Shown: positions 1 through 7,414 of the stretch, piece by piece
Layout: every line of letters starts with the position of its first letter
Position numbering within the stretch: position 1 is the stretch's first letter
Source: an uncultured Collinsella sp.
GTDB taxonomy: Bacteria > Actinomycetota > Coriobacteriia > Coriobacteriales > Coriobacteriaceae
Assembly (NCBI GenBank): GCA_902478945.1
Contig: CABSMX010000025.1
Coordinates: 1 to 23,074 of the forward strand
Direction of reading: 5' to 3'
Length of the DNA stretch: 23,074 bases
Program-made: the position numbers and the translations under genes
Notes under the pieces: generated by a model
What the model saw: the letters and a program-made list of their open reading frames with translations, nothing else
Database searches by the model: none
What the model was told of the DNA's origin: nothing

Positions 1-6
1 TTTTAA

Positions 7-81
7 TGGCTGGGACGGAGGGATTCGAACCCCCAACAGCCGGCACCAAAAACCGGAGTTCTACCGTTGAACTACGTCCCA
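7..81 (-). tRNA. tRNA-Gln (anticodon UUG)
   Basis: Read on the minus strand, this is a 75-nt cloverleaf with a genome-encoded CCA end (7-9). The 7-bp acceptor stem starts TGGGACG. The D arm contains AGTTCAACGGTAGAAC. The anticodon stem CCGGT/GCCGG closes the loop TTTTGGT, giving anticodon TTG. The T arm is GGGGGTTCGAATCCCTC. The U at position 1 and the UUG anticodon fit bacterial tRNA-Gln. It lies about 40 nt downstream of the stop of the peptidoglycan-binding gene, on the same strand. The anticodon was assigned by hand folding. Confidence 0.93.
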
Positions 82-119
82 ATGTGTGGTGTTGCCCAAA
101 AGCAACTCGTCTAGTTTAC

Positions 120-1025
120 CTAATCTGCGAGGGCATCGCAAACGCCATCGAGCAGGCGTACGGCGAGTGTCTGGGCGTCGCTTGCGGTGAAGGTTCCGTT
201 GTAGCGCGTCATGCCCGTGAGCTCAATGCGGATACGTGCAGGCTTTTGTTGCGCGGCGACATTGGCAGTGCGGATGCGCTGCGCCAGGTTGTGACACTCG
301 GCAAGGGCGATCGTGGCACGCGGCGCCGCATCTGCGGGCAACTCATTGCTTGCGATCTCGAGCACCAGATCCACGTCGGTCGGAACCTCGGAATCGCACA
401 ACATCATGCCGCTGCTGTCGGTCGTCGCCGTGGCGATGTTCCACATGCGCGATGCAACGCTACGCGCGATGGGGTCCTCACCGATGACGGCAATCTGGAA
501 GCGTTCGAGCACGTTGGCGGCGCGGGCAAAACCGATGCGCGACTCGGCCTCGGTAACCGAGGGCTTGCCCTCCCACACGTGATGCAGGCGGTTGATATAG
601 GCGTAGGTATCCTGGAATGCCATGCCGTCGGCAAACAGGCCGACATTTTCTTGGAACTGCTGCAGAGCGGCCTCGGTATGCGGGCCAAAATAGCCGTCGT
701 CCTCACCGCAGGCAAAACCCAAAACGTTGAGCGCGCGCTGCAGGGCCTGAACGTCGGCGCCATGGAAATTGGGCATGCGCAGATAAAGCGTGCGGTCGCC
801 CAGTTTATACGAGGCGTCTACCAGGGCGCTCCAGCAGGGGATATCGACGGCGCAGCCAGCGGCAAGGCCACTGTCGAGCCTAAAGGTGCCAACGGCCTGC
901 TCGGTGGTGGTGCCAAAGCGCTTGTCGGCGACTTCGGTGTCATCGATTGTATAGCCGAGCTGCAGAAGGCGGGACTGGACGTCCTCGACGGCTGCTCCCT
1001 GCATGCCCGTTGTAATAGGTTCCAT
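120..1025 (-). CDS. Peptidoglycan-binding protein with two PG_binding_1 repeats and a degenerate amidase-like C-terminus
   Basis: This is a 301-aa protein with no signal peptide or membrane segment. Two PG_binding_1 repeats are visible. Residues about 5-72 contain VEDVQSRLLQLGY and TTTEQAVGTFRLDSGL. Residues about 88-147 contain VQALQRALNVLGF, DGYFGPHTEAALQQFQ and GLFADG. The remaining 150 residues match nothing I can name with certainty. The ending IRIELTGMTRYNGTFTASD followed by LAVRLLDGVCDAL has the rhythm of the last strand and helix of Amidase_3 domains. The order PGBD-PGBD-Amidase_3 is that of actinobacterial CwlM. No zinc-binding His/Glu set is evident, so I infer a non-catalytic CwlM-like regulator rather than a hydrolase. 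The start is supported by AAAGGGG about 7 nt before the ATG. It is followed by tRNA-Gln. Confidence 0.8.
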   Translation of the reverse strand: MEPITTGMQGAAVEDVQSRLLQLGYTIDDTEVADKRFGTTTEQAVGTFRLDSGLAAGCAVDIPCWSALVDASYKLGDRTLYLRMPNFHGADVQALQRALNVLGFACGEDDGYFGPHTEAALQQFQENVGLFADGMAFQDTYAYINRLHHVWEGKPSVTEAESRIGFARAANVLERFQIAVIGEDPIARSVASRMWNIATATTDSSGMMLCDSEVPTDVDLVLEIASNELPADAAPRATIALAECHNLAQRIRTANVAAQQKPARIRIELTGMTRYNGTFTASDAQTLAVRLLDGVCDALAD

Positions 1026-1162
1026 GAACGAACCCCTTTCGGCGTACCATTCGTACTATTTGAGCGTATGTCGGATAGACAACGCAAAGGGATGCATAAA
1101 CATGCACTCAACAGTGTAGCAAGTTGTACCCAAATACGCTGCTGACAGGTTTTACAACCCCG

Positions 1163-2188
1163 CTAGTTAAGGCGCTCCACAAAGAAATCTGCCATGGAGA
1201 GGAACAGCTCGCGTGCGTGCGGATCAAGCTCAACGTTCTCGATGGCCGCTTTGGCCTTAGCGGTCAAGTCGAGCGCGTAGTTGTGGGCGAAATCGATAGA
1301 GCCGGTCTGCTGGAAGATCTCCACGGCGCGTGCAAGTTGCGCGGGGTCCTCGGTGCCCGAGGAAAGGATTGCCTCGACCTCGTCGTGATAACGCTCGTCT
1401 GACAGGGCGTGCACGGCGACAAGGGTGCGCTTGCCCTCGGTGATATCGGTGCGGAAGTCCTTGTTGGCGGCCTCCTTGGTGCCGATCAAGTTGAGCAGAT
1501 CGTCCTGAATCTGGAAGGCAAGGCCCGTGTGCAGGCCAAAGGCGCGCAGTGCCTCAATTTGCTCCTCGCTGCCGCCGCCGATAATGGCTCCGGCGGCAAG
1601 TGGTGTGGCTCCGCTGTAGTACGCGGTCTTGTGCGTCGCCATGTCCAGATAATCGTCGACCGAGATGTCAAAGCGCCCATCGCGGACCCAGCCCAAGTCG
1701 AGCGCCTGGCCCTCGATGGTGCGAACAATCATCTCGGTGAGCTCGTGGAGCACGCGGAGTTTCACGCCTGCCTCGAGCGTGGGGTCGTCGAGAACCGTCT
1801 TGGTGACCATGGTGAGCGCCAGATCGCCGCAGTTGATGGCAAGTCCCGTGCCCTCGGTAAGGTGCATGCAGGGCTTGCCACGACGCAGCTGGCCGTTGTC
1901 GGCGATGTCGTCATGGATAAGCGCTCCCGACTGAAAGTGCTCGATAGCTGCCGCCGCGCTGCGGGCGCTCTCAAAGCTGCCACCTACCGCGGTGGCGGCG
2001 AGCATGCAGATGAGCGGGCGGTGGCGCTTGCCGGCATTGGCCGTAAATGCCGAGAGCGGGGCATACAGGTAGCGCTCGATATCGGCAGAGGTCGCCTGTC
2101 CGTCAAAGAACGTGGCCAGATAGTCGTTGATCTGGTCAAAGTGCTGGGCTAAAAAGCTGGTAAACGGACTGGACACGGGTTCTCGCAT
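1163..2188 (-). CDS. Polyprenyl (all-trans isoprenyl) diphosphate synthase
   Basis: This 341-aa protein belongs to the trans-isoprenyl diphosphate synthase family, which condenses isopentenyl diphosphate onto allylic diphosphates to make C15 or longer chains for quinones, carotenoids or undecaprenyl precursors. GKRHRPLI near residue 53 is the IPP-binding region. The first Asp-rich motif is HDDIADNGQLRRG (D93, D94, D97 and the RR at 102-103). The second is FQIQDDLLN near residues 225-233, where the usual last Asp of DDxxD is Asn. K(D)FRTDITEGKRT follows, as expected. Chain length cannot be read reliably from sequence. The SD is weak (GAGAAAG). The gene lies 116 bp downstream of the PTS fusion on the same strand, with no clear terminator between, so read-through is possible. 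Confidence 0.9.
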   Translation of the reverse strand: MREPVSSPFTSFLAQHFDQINDYLATFFDGQATSADIERYLYAPLSAFTANAGKRHRPLICMLAATAVGGSFESARSAAAAIEHFQSGALIHDDIADNGQLRRGKPCMHLTEGTGLAINCGDLALTMVTKTVLDDPTLEAGVKLRVLHELTEMIVRTIEGQALDLGWVRDGRFDISVDDYLDMATHKTAYYSGATPLAAGAIIGGGSEEQIEALRAFGLHTGLAFQIQDDLLNLIGTKEAANKDFRTDITEGKRTLVAVHALSDERYHDEVEAILSSGTEDPAQLARAVEIFQQTGSIDFAHNYALDLTAKAKAAIENVELDPHARELFLSMADFFVERLN

Positions 2189-2304
2189 TCTTTCTCGGGT
2201 CGCATCGTTGCATTATGCAGACAACATATTGCCACATTAGGGCGTCGAGCGCGGCGGTTGAAGAAGATTGAGTCTTGCGGCTGCAAACGCGGCAAGGGAC
2301 TCGG

Positions 2305-4755
2305 CTAGATAAGCCCAAAGTGTTCGAGCGCGGTGACGACGCCGTCGTGGTCGAAGCTGTCGGTTACGTAGTCGGCCTTTTCCTTGAGGAAGTCCGGTGC
2401 GTTGCCCATGGCGATGCCAACATCGACCGCCTCCATGAGGGCGACGTCGTTGCTCGCGTCGCCAATGCCATATACGGTGCCGTGGTCTGGCCCCAGGGCG
2501 TCAAGCACGGCCTTGATTCCGGCCCGTTTGGTGCACTCGCGAGGCGAGATTTCTGTGACCTCGAGCTCGAGCTCATTGAGGCAGAGCAGGGGTCCAAGCT
2601 CTTCATCTTGGGCGATGCGGTTGGCAAGTGGCGTGGACATAAGAATTTTATAGGCGTTGTAGTGCTCAAGTTGCGTGACGGCATCGCCTACGGTGCGTGC
2701 GTATCCGTACGTCTCGGGGGCATCCGCGCTCATGCGCACGACGCGATTGATGCCCTCAAAGCGAATGACCTCACCCGATTGCTCGAGATAGGGGGCGAGA
2801 CGCTGTAGCAGACCGGGGTTTATGGCTGCATTTCGCACAATGCGCCCCTCGAGCTCGGCGTAGCCGCCCGCGAGACACACGACGCCCGTCCAAGGCAGCT
2901 CGAGCAGCTTGGGGTGGATGCAGCTGAGGGTGCGTCCCGTGCAGATAAAGGCTTTGTTGCCGTTGGCGACAAACGTGCGAATTGCCTGCGCAACCGCCTC
3001 GTTGGGATAGGGGGACAGGTCACGCTCGCTCTCGGGAAGCTCTTGTGCCGCTCGAGGGTCTTGCCAGGCGAGCGTTCCGTCGATATCGAAGAAACAGATA
3101 TCGCTGCGCTTATGGGCTGCGCTGGCGGCAGGGGAGGCCGAGGTGGTGGGCACAAATTCCGGCTCGAGGCCCATGATCTGGTCAAAATGCTCTTTAACGC
3201 GGGGAACGGAGATGCCGATGATCACCTGGGCGGTCTTGCCCGTAATGATGAGGCCCTTGGCGCCCACCGCGACAAACGACGCGTTATCTGCAACGATGGA
3301 AGGGTCTGCGACCTCGACGCGCAGGCGCGTGGCACAGTTGGTTGCGCCCACAATATTGCCAACACCACCTAAAAGCTGAATTACCCGCTCAGCGAGGATG
3401 TGATCTTGATCGGATCGACTATTGACCTCGTCATTGGGAGATTGCTCTTTGGCAAAGCCGCTTTCCGTTAAACGATCGATTGCCGCGCGATTGGCGACAT
3501 GATCCTCGCGGCCCGGCGTCTTAAGGTCATAGATCAAGATGAGTGCTCGAAAACTAACAAAAAAGATGAGGCTAAAGGCAAGGCCGATACCGAGCGCCAA
3601 AAGATAGGCACCGGCATGCGTGCGCATGAGCGGAATAAAGTTGAAGGCTGCCATCTCCATGAGGCCGCCCGAGAAGATGCCGACGATGCCAAAGAGATTC
3701 ATGGTTGTGGCAAGGCAAGACGATAAGACGGCGTAGAGAAAAAAGAGCCCGGGGTGGGTGAACATAAAGAGAAACTCGAGTGGCTCGGTAACGCCGCAAA
3801 CCACCGAGGCGATGATGGCGGGAACAAGGATGACCCTGAGGCCGGCGCGGCGTTCTGGTTTTGCGGTGGAGTAGAACGCGGCTGCGATGGCGGGAAGGCC
3901 AAAGAGCTTGACCCAGCCGGTGGCGGTAAAACCGGCCCACGGCGCAAGTTCATTAAGGGGGCGCGTGCTATGGGAGAGGATGGGGAGCAAACTGCTCCAC
4001 GTGGCGTAGATGCCGTCGTTAATGACCAGGTTGTCGTAGTAGATCGGCATGTAGAGCAGGTGGTGCAGCCCCATGGGCTCGAGTGCTCGTTCTAAAAAGA
4101 CAAAGATGCCCACGCCAAAGGGACCGACGCCTGCAAGCGCGTGACGCAGCGTATCAGTTGCATCGTATACGTAGGGCACGATGGCGGCCGAGATAGCGGC
4201 AAGGGCAAACACGGCAAAAAAGCTGATGAGGTAGACCAGCGAGGAGCCCGAGAAGGTGCCGAGCCAATCGGGAACCTTGGCATCGTAGAAGCGGTCATGG
4301 ATGGCGACGACGGTTGCCGATACCGCCAGCGGGCCGATAATGCCGGTGTCGAGCGTCTTGATGCCGTCGATGACGGTGATACCGCTGGCGGAGGTCAAAG
4401 ATGACGGGTACTCAAGTCCAAGGTTGTCTCCGCTCAGCTTAATGATCTCGCTCAAAAAGAAGCAGTAGGCAAAATAGGCGACGAGAGCCTCGAGGCAGCA
4501 ACGAGCCGGTTGTTTTTGGGCAAGACCGATGGGCAGCGCTACGGCAAAAAGGAGCGGGAGGCGTTTAAAGACCGTCCACGAGCCGCGCTGGATGATGGTC
4601 CAAAAAGCGTACCAAGGGGTTCCGTATACGGCGAGATTGCCGACGATGTCCGCAGTCGTTGCGAGAGCGGAGACGCCGACCATGAGGCCTGATATAGAAA
4701 ACAGCATGGCGGGCGCGAACATTGCCCCGCCAAAGCGTTGGATTTTTTGCAGCAT
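2305..4755 (-). CDS. PTS maltose/glucose-type EIIC-EIIB fused to a HAD-IIB (Cof-type) phosphatase
   Basis: This 816-aa protein is a triple fusion. Residues 1-415 are a PTS EIIC of the glucose/maltose branch: multiple membrane segments, LLFAVALPIGLAQ near 68-80, LEPMGLHHLLYMPI at 225-238, the hallmark GVTEPLEFLFMF at 321-332, and DLKTPGRED at the end as in MalX and PtsG. Residues about 452-528 are EIIB with the phosphorylated cysteine in NCATRLR (Cys474). After an Ala/Pro/Ser linker (about 538-549), residues 552-816 are a HAD-IIB hydrolase with all four motifs: FFDIDGTLA (nucleophile D557, D559), CTGRT (T606), Lys in CTKRAGIKAV (K743), and GDASNDVALMEAVDVGIAMGNA in two parts from 765. No EIIA is present, so it must be supplied in trans. 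The implied role is uptake with phosphorylation, then dephosphorylation of the sugar phosphate at the inner membrane face. The SD GGAAGG sits 6 nt before the ATG. It is divergent from the GntR gene. Confidence 0.92.
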   Translation of the reverse strand: MLQKIQRFGGAMFAPAMLFSISGLMVGVSALATTADIVGNLAVYGTPWYAFWTIIQRGSWTVFKRLPLLFAVALPIGLAQKQPARCCLEALVAYFAYCFFLSEIIKLSGDNLGLEYPSSLTSASGITVIDGIKTLDTGIIGPLAVSATVVAIHDRFYDAKVPDWLGTFSGSSLVYLISFFAVFALAAISAAIVPYVYDATDTLRHALAGVGPFGVGIFVFLERALEPMGLHHLLYMPIYYDNLVINDGIYATWSSLLPILSHSTRPLNELAPWAGFTATGWVKLFGLPAIAAAFYSTAKPERRAGLRVILVPAIIASVVCGVTEPLEFLFMFTHPGLFFLYAVLSSCLATTMNLFGIVGIFSGGLMEMAAFNFIPLMRTHAGAYLLALGIGLAFSLIFFVSFRALILIYDLKTPGREDHVANRAAIDRLTESGFAKEQSPNDEVNSRSDQDHILAERVIQLLGGVGNIVGATNCATRLRVEVADPSIVADNASFVAVGAKGLIITGKTAQVIIGISVPRVKEHFDQIMGLEPEFVPTTSASPAASAAHKRSDICFFDIDGTLAWQDPRAAQELPESERDLSPYPNEAVAQAIRTFVANGNKAFICTGRTLSCIHPKLLELPWTGVVCLAGGYAELEGRIVRNAAINPGLLQRLAPYLEQSGEVIRFEGINRVVRMSADAPETYGYARTVGDAVTQLEHYNAYKILMSTPLANRIAQDEELGPLLCLNELELEVTEISPRECTKRAGIKAVLDALGPDHGTVYGIGDASNDVALMEAVDVGIAMGNAPDFLKEKADYVTDSFDHDGVVTALEHFGLI

Positions 4756-4798
4756 GTTCTGCCTTCCGAATATCGAGGCGCGTTGCGCGTGGGGAAAC

Positions 4799-4820
4799 GT
4801 TTAAACAATGGATTCATTGT
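4799..4820. promoter_or_regulatory. Candidate operator in the PTS-GntR divergent region (PTS-proximal)
   Basis: GTTTAAACAA (4799-4808) contains the perfect 8-bp palindrome GTTTAAAC. It overlaps an inverted repeat ACAATG-GATT-CATTGT (4805-4820). The decamer recurs at 4921 in the same intergenic region and in related form before the ABC operon and malQ. Position about 45-55 bp upstream of the PTS start suits an operator. Binding by the adjacent TreR-like GntR protein is inference. Confidence 0.4.
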
Positions 4821-4920
4821 AGAGGACCAGACGATTGTCGTACCGGCAGTTTTGAGCGAAACCGATTTGGGCATGACAGAAACCGTCAACGGTTAAATCC
4901 TGTCGCTTTACCGATATTCG

Positions 4921-4930
4921 GTTTAAACAA
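4921..4930. promoter_or_regulatory. Candidate operator in the PTS-GntR divergent region (GntR-proximal)
   Basis: This is a second exact copy of GTTTAAACAA, 122 bp from the first and about 55 bp before the GntR start codon. Paired sites in a divergent region are typical of an autoregulated repressor. Confidence 0.4.
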
Positions 4931-4984
4931 CTTTAAGAAATGCTATCGTGCCTAGCCGGAAATGAATAATGTAGAGGTGAAACA

Positions 4985-5704
4985 ATGCCAAAAGCGATAT
5001 ACGAAGGAATCTACCGAGAAATACGCTCGCGCATCATTAATGGGACCTATGCGTTTCAGGAGATGCTGCCAACCGAAGCCGAGCTGACCGCGGAGTTCGG
5101 ATGCACTCGCAATACCGTCCGTCGCGCCTTGGGTATGCTGGCCGACGGGATGTTTGTGCAGCCCATACACGGCAAGGGCGTGCGCGTTATTTGGCTTAAG
5201 GGCGAAACCGACATGTTGGGCGCACTCGAAGAGGTTGAGTCGTTTGGCGAGTTTGCAAAGCGCAACAATGCCGTTGCATCTACGGACGTTAAGTCTTTCG
5301 AACATCTGGTTTGCACCGAGCAACTCTCTCGTCACCTGGGCTTTAAGGTGGGCGAGGAGTTGATTCGCGTAGTGCGTGTCCGAAGCCTCAACGGCAACGC
5401 GCGCCAAGTGGACCATGGCTATTTTTTGGCGTCGATCGCCAAGGGCCTGACTCCCGAGATCGCGGCAGATTCTATTTACGGCTATCTGGAGCACAAGCGC
5501 GGTGTCAAAGTGATGGCGAGCCGTCGTACGGTGAGTGTCGAGCTCGCCAACGATGAGGACTGCAGCTATCTTGACCTCGGCAAATACAACTGCGTTGCCG
5601 TCATGGAGAGTCAGTCGTACACCTCGGACGGCATCTTGTTTGAGGTGACGCACGCTCGCACACACCCCGAGATCTTCCATTACCGTGTCAATTCCAAGCG
5701 ATAG
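4985..5704 (+). CDS. GntR-family (HutC/TreR-like) transcriptional regulator with UTRA domain
   Basis: This is a 239-aa protein. The N-terminal winged helix is typical of GntR: YEGIYREIRSRIINGTY, then LPTEAELTAEFGCTRNTVRR and the wing HGKGVRV (residues about 5-70). Residues about 90-235 form a UTRA effector-binding domain. The order of motifs (VDHGYFL, AADSIYGYLE, NDEDCSYLDLGKYNCVAVM, FEVTHARTHPEIFHYRV) resembles Bacillus TreR more than other HutC proteins. TreR proteins sense sugar phosphates, so a sugar-phosphate product of the divergent PTS protein is a plausible ligand. The SD GAGGTGA lies 4 nt before the ATG. Candidate operators lie on both sides, and one upstream of the following ABC operon closely resembles the published TreR operator. 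I infer it controls both flanking transport systems. Confidence 0.88.
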   Translation: MPKAIYEGIYREIRSRIINGTYAFQEMLPTEAELTAEFGCTRNTVRRALGMLADGMFVQPIHGKGVRVIWLKGETDMLGALEEVESFGEFAKRNNAVASTDVKSFEHLVCTEQLSRHLGFKVGEELIRVVRVRSLNGNARQVDHGYFLASIAKGLTPEIAADSIYGYLEHKRGVKVMASRRTVSVELANDEDCSYLDLGKYNCVAVMESQSYTSDGILFEVTHARTHPEIFHYRVNSKR

Positions 5705-5742
5705 CCGGCTAGCTCGCAGCCTGACGAGACTCATGGCCTCAA

Positions 5743-5797
5743 AGAGAAAACGCCCGGTCAAACCGACGGTACATCGGCTTGACCGGGCGTTTTCTCT
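5743..5797. terminator. Bidirectional intrinsic terminator after the GntR gene
   Basis: Arms AGAGAAAACGCCCGGTCAA and TTGACCGGGCGTTTTCTCT (19 bp, perfect) extend inward through CCGA/TCGG around a short loop. The A-run on one arm and T-run on the other make it usable on both strands. It isolates the GntR gene from the ABC operon. Confidence 0.85.
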
Positions 5798-5815
5798 GCA
5801 TTCGATAACAAATAA

Positions 5816-5827
5816 TTGTTTATACAA
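5816..5827. promoter_or_regulatory. TreR-type operator candidate upstream of the ABC operon
   Basis: TTGTTTATACAA differs at one of 12 positions from TTGTATATACAA, the Bacillus TreR operator as I recall it. It lies about 110 bp downstream of a TreR-like gene and about 185 bp before the binding-protein gene. Regulatory function is inferred. Confidence 0.5.
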
Positions 5828-5890
5828 AACTTGTCAAGTATCAAGTTGAAATTACCGTTCACCGAAGTTTTTCTACCGCTCCAGTAATAC

Positions 5891-5902
5891 TTGTTCAAAC
5901 AA
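5891..5902. promoter_or_regulatory. Second operator candidate before the ABC operon
   Basis: TTGTTCAAACAA is a perfect 5-bp-arm palindrome around CA. It directly follows a possible -10 element TAATAC (5885-5890), so a bound protein would cover the expected transcription start. No convincing -35 was found. The region 5903-6010 is untranslated leader with a GGGG/CCCC and a GGCGGC/GCCGCC hairpin and no gene. Confidence 0.45.
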
Positions 5903-6010
5903 CTAGCCAAATAGCGTATCGTTCAAATCAGCAAAAGGGGCAAAGTCCCCGAGCCAATCTCCGAAGGCGGCGGCAAAGGGTGCCGCCACGGTGTGAAAGG
6001 GTGGATTGTA

Positions 6011-7327
6011 ATGAAGAACGAAATGAGCAGAAGGCAGTTCCTGGGCTTTGCTGGTTCCGCGGCTGCAGTTCTTGGTCTGGGCCTCGTGGGTTGCGGTGGT
6101 TCTGCCGGCTCCGGCTCCTCTGCTTCTGGTGACGCTGCCGAGGTCTACTTCCTCCAATTCAAGCCCGAGGTCGACAAGGAGTGGAAGGAGATCGCCAAGG
6201 CCTATAAGAAGGAGAAGGGCGTCGAGGTCAAGATCGTGACCGCTGCCTCCAACACCTACGAGGAGAAGCTCAAGTCCGAGATGTCCAAGAGCTCCGCTCC
6301 GACCCTGTTCCAGGTCAACGGCCCCACCGGTCTTAAGAACTGGAAGGATTACTGCGCCGACCTGTCCGATACCAAGCTCCGCGGTGAGCTCATTGACGAC
6401 TCCCTGGCTCTGCAGTCCGACGGCAAGGATGTGTGCATCGACTGGGTTCAGGAGAGCTTCGGCATCATCTACAACAAGCAGCTGCTCGAGAAGGCTGGCT
6501 ACAAGGCCGAGGACATCAACTCCTTCGACAAGCTGAAGGCTTGTGCCGACGACATCCAGGCCCGCAAGGACGAGCTTGGTGTCGAGGGTGCCTTCACTTC
6601 CGCCGGCATGGACGACTCCTCCAGCTGGCGCTACACCACCCACCTTGCCAACATGCCGCTCTACTACGAGTTTGAGAAGGAGCACAACCAGGAGGACGAC
6701 GAGATCAAGGGTGAGTTCCTCGACAACTACAAGCAGATCTTCGACCTGTACATCACCGACTCCACCTGCGATCCTTCGCAGCTTGCTTCCAAGACCGGCG
6801 ACGACGCCACCAACGAGTTCGCAACCGGCAAGGCCGTCTTCTACCAGAACGGCTCTTGGGCCTACTCTGACCTCGTCAAGGCCGGCATGACCGACGATCA
6901 GATTGGCATGATGCCGATCTACATCGGTGTTGACGGCGAGGAGAACCAGGGCCTGTGCTCCGGCGGCGAGAACTACTGGTGCGTCAGTTCCCAGGCTTCC
7001 GAGGATGCCCAGAAGGCCACCGAGGACTTCATGTATTGGTGCGTCACCGCTGACACCCCGACCAGCATCATCGCCGACAAGATGGGTCTGACCGCTCCGT
7101 TCAAGAGCGCCAAGGAGACCACCAACGTCTTCTCGCAGCAGGCCGTTGCCATGGCCAAGGACGGCAAGAAGACCGTCGCTTGGGACTTCGTCTACATTCC
7201 CTCCGAGGAGTGGAAGAAGAACCTCAAGCAGGCTCTGATTGCCTACGCTGCCGATAACAGCAAGTGGGACGGCGTCAAGAACGCCTTCGTCGATGGCTGG
7301 AAGACCGAGAAGGCCGCTTCCGAGTAA
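6011..7327 (+). CDS. Sugar ABC transporter substrate-binding lipoprotein (family 1, MalE-like)
   Basis: This 438-aa protein is the extracellular solute-binding component of the ABC importer that follows. The N-terminus has a twin-arginine motif SRRQFLGF (R7, R8), a hydrophobic stretch and a lipobox LVGC (Cys28), so it is a Tat-exported lipoprotein. A Gly/Ser-rich tether follows. The mature part has family-1 features: an early VYFLQFKPEVDKEWKEIAKA strand-helix, LFQVNGPTGLKNW, GIIYNKQLLEKAGY, FATGKAVFYQNGSWAYSDL and a late QALIAYAAD region. I chose ATG 6011 because AAAGGG lies 9 nt upstream; a GTG at 5993 is in frame but lacks a good SD. Substrate is inferred as maltodextrin from nearby malQ and glgP. 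Strong C-ending codon bias suggests high expression. Confidence 0.92.
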   Translation: MKNEMSRRQFLGFAGSAAAVLGLGLVGCGGSAGSGSSASGDAAEVYFLQFKPEVDKEWKEIAKAYKKEKGVEVKIVTAASNTYEEKLKSEMSKSSAPTLFQVNGPTGLKNWKDYCADLSDTKLRGELIDDSLALQSDGKDVCIDWVQESFGIIYNKQLLEKAGYKAEDINSFDKLKACADDIQARKDELGVEGAFTSAGMDDSSSWRYTTHLANMPLYYEFEKEHNQEDDEIKGEFLDNYKQIFDLYITDSTCDPSQLASKTGDDATNEFATGKAVFYQNGSWAYSDLVKAGMTDDQIGMMPIYIGVDGEENQGLCSGGENYWCVSSQASEDAQKATEDFMYWCVTADTPTSIIADKMGLTAPFKSAKETTNVFSQQAVAMAKDGKKTVAWDFVYIPSEEWKKNLKQALIAYAADNSKWDGVKNAFVDGWKTEKAASE

Positions 7328-7358
7328 GCAGTTGCTGCCCAAGCTATCTGATTAGCGA

Positions 7359-7394
7359 CAGGGGGCGGGCAGACGTTGGTTTGCCCGCCCCCTG
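7359..7394 (+). terminator. Intercistronic GC hairpin between binding protein and first permease
   Basis: Arms CAGGGGGCGGGCA and TGCCCGCCCCCTG (13 bp, perfect) enclose a 10-nt loop. No U-tract follows, so it is more likely an mRNA-stabilising or attenuating stem-loop than a full terminator. Such stems commonly keep binding-protein mRNA in excess over permease mRNA. Confidence 0.6.
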
Positions 7395-7414
7395 CATATT
7401 GAAAGGACCCTTTT

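Noticed and set aside
5903..7342. 479-aa minus-strand ORF opposite the binding-protein gene
   Set aside because: It is a Val/Leu/Gly-rich antisense shadow caused by C-ending codons; the plus-strand frame has a Tat signal, lipobox and family motifs.
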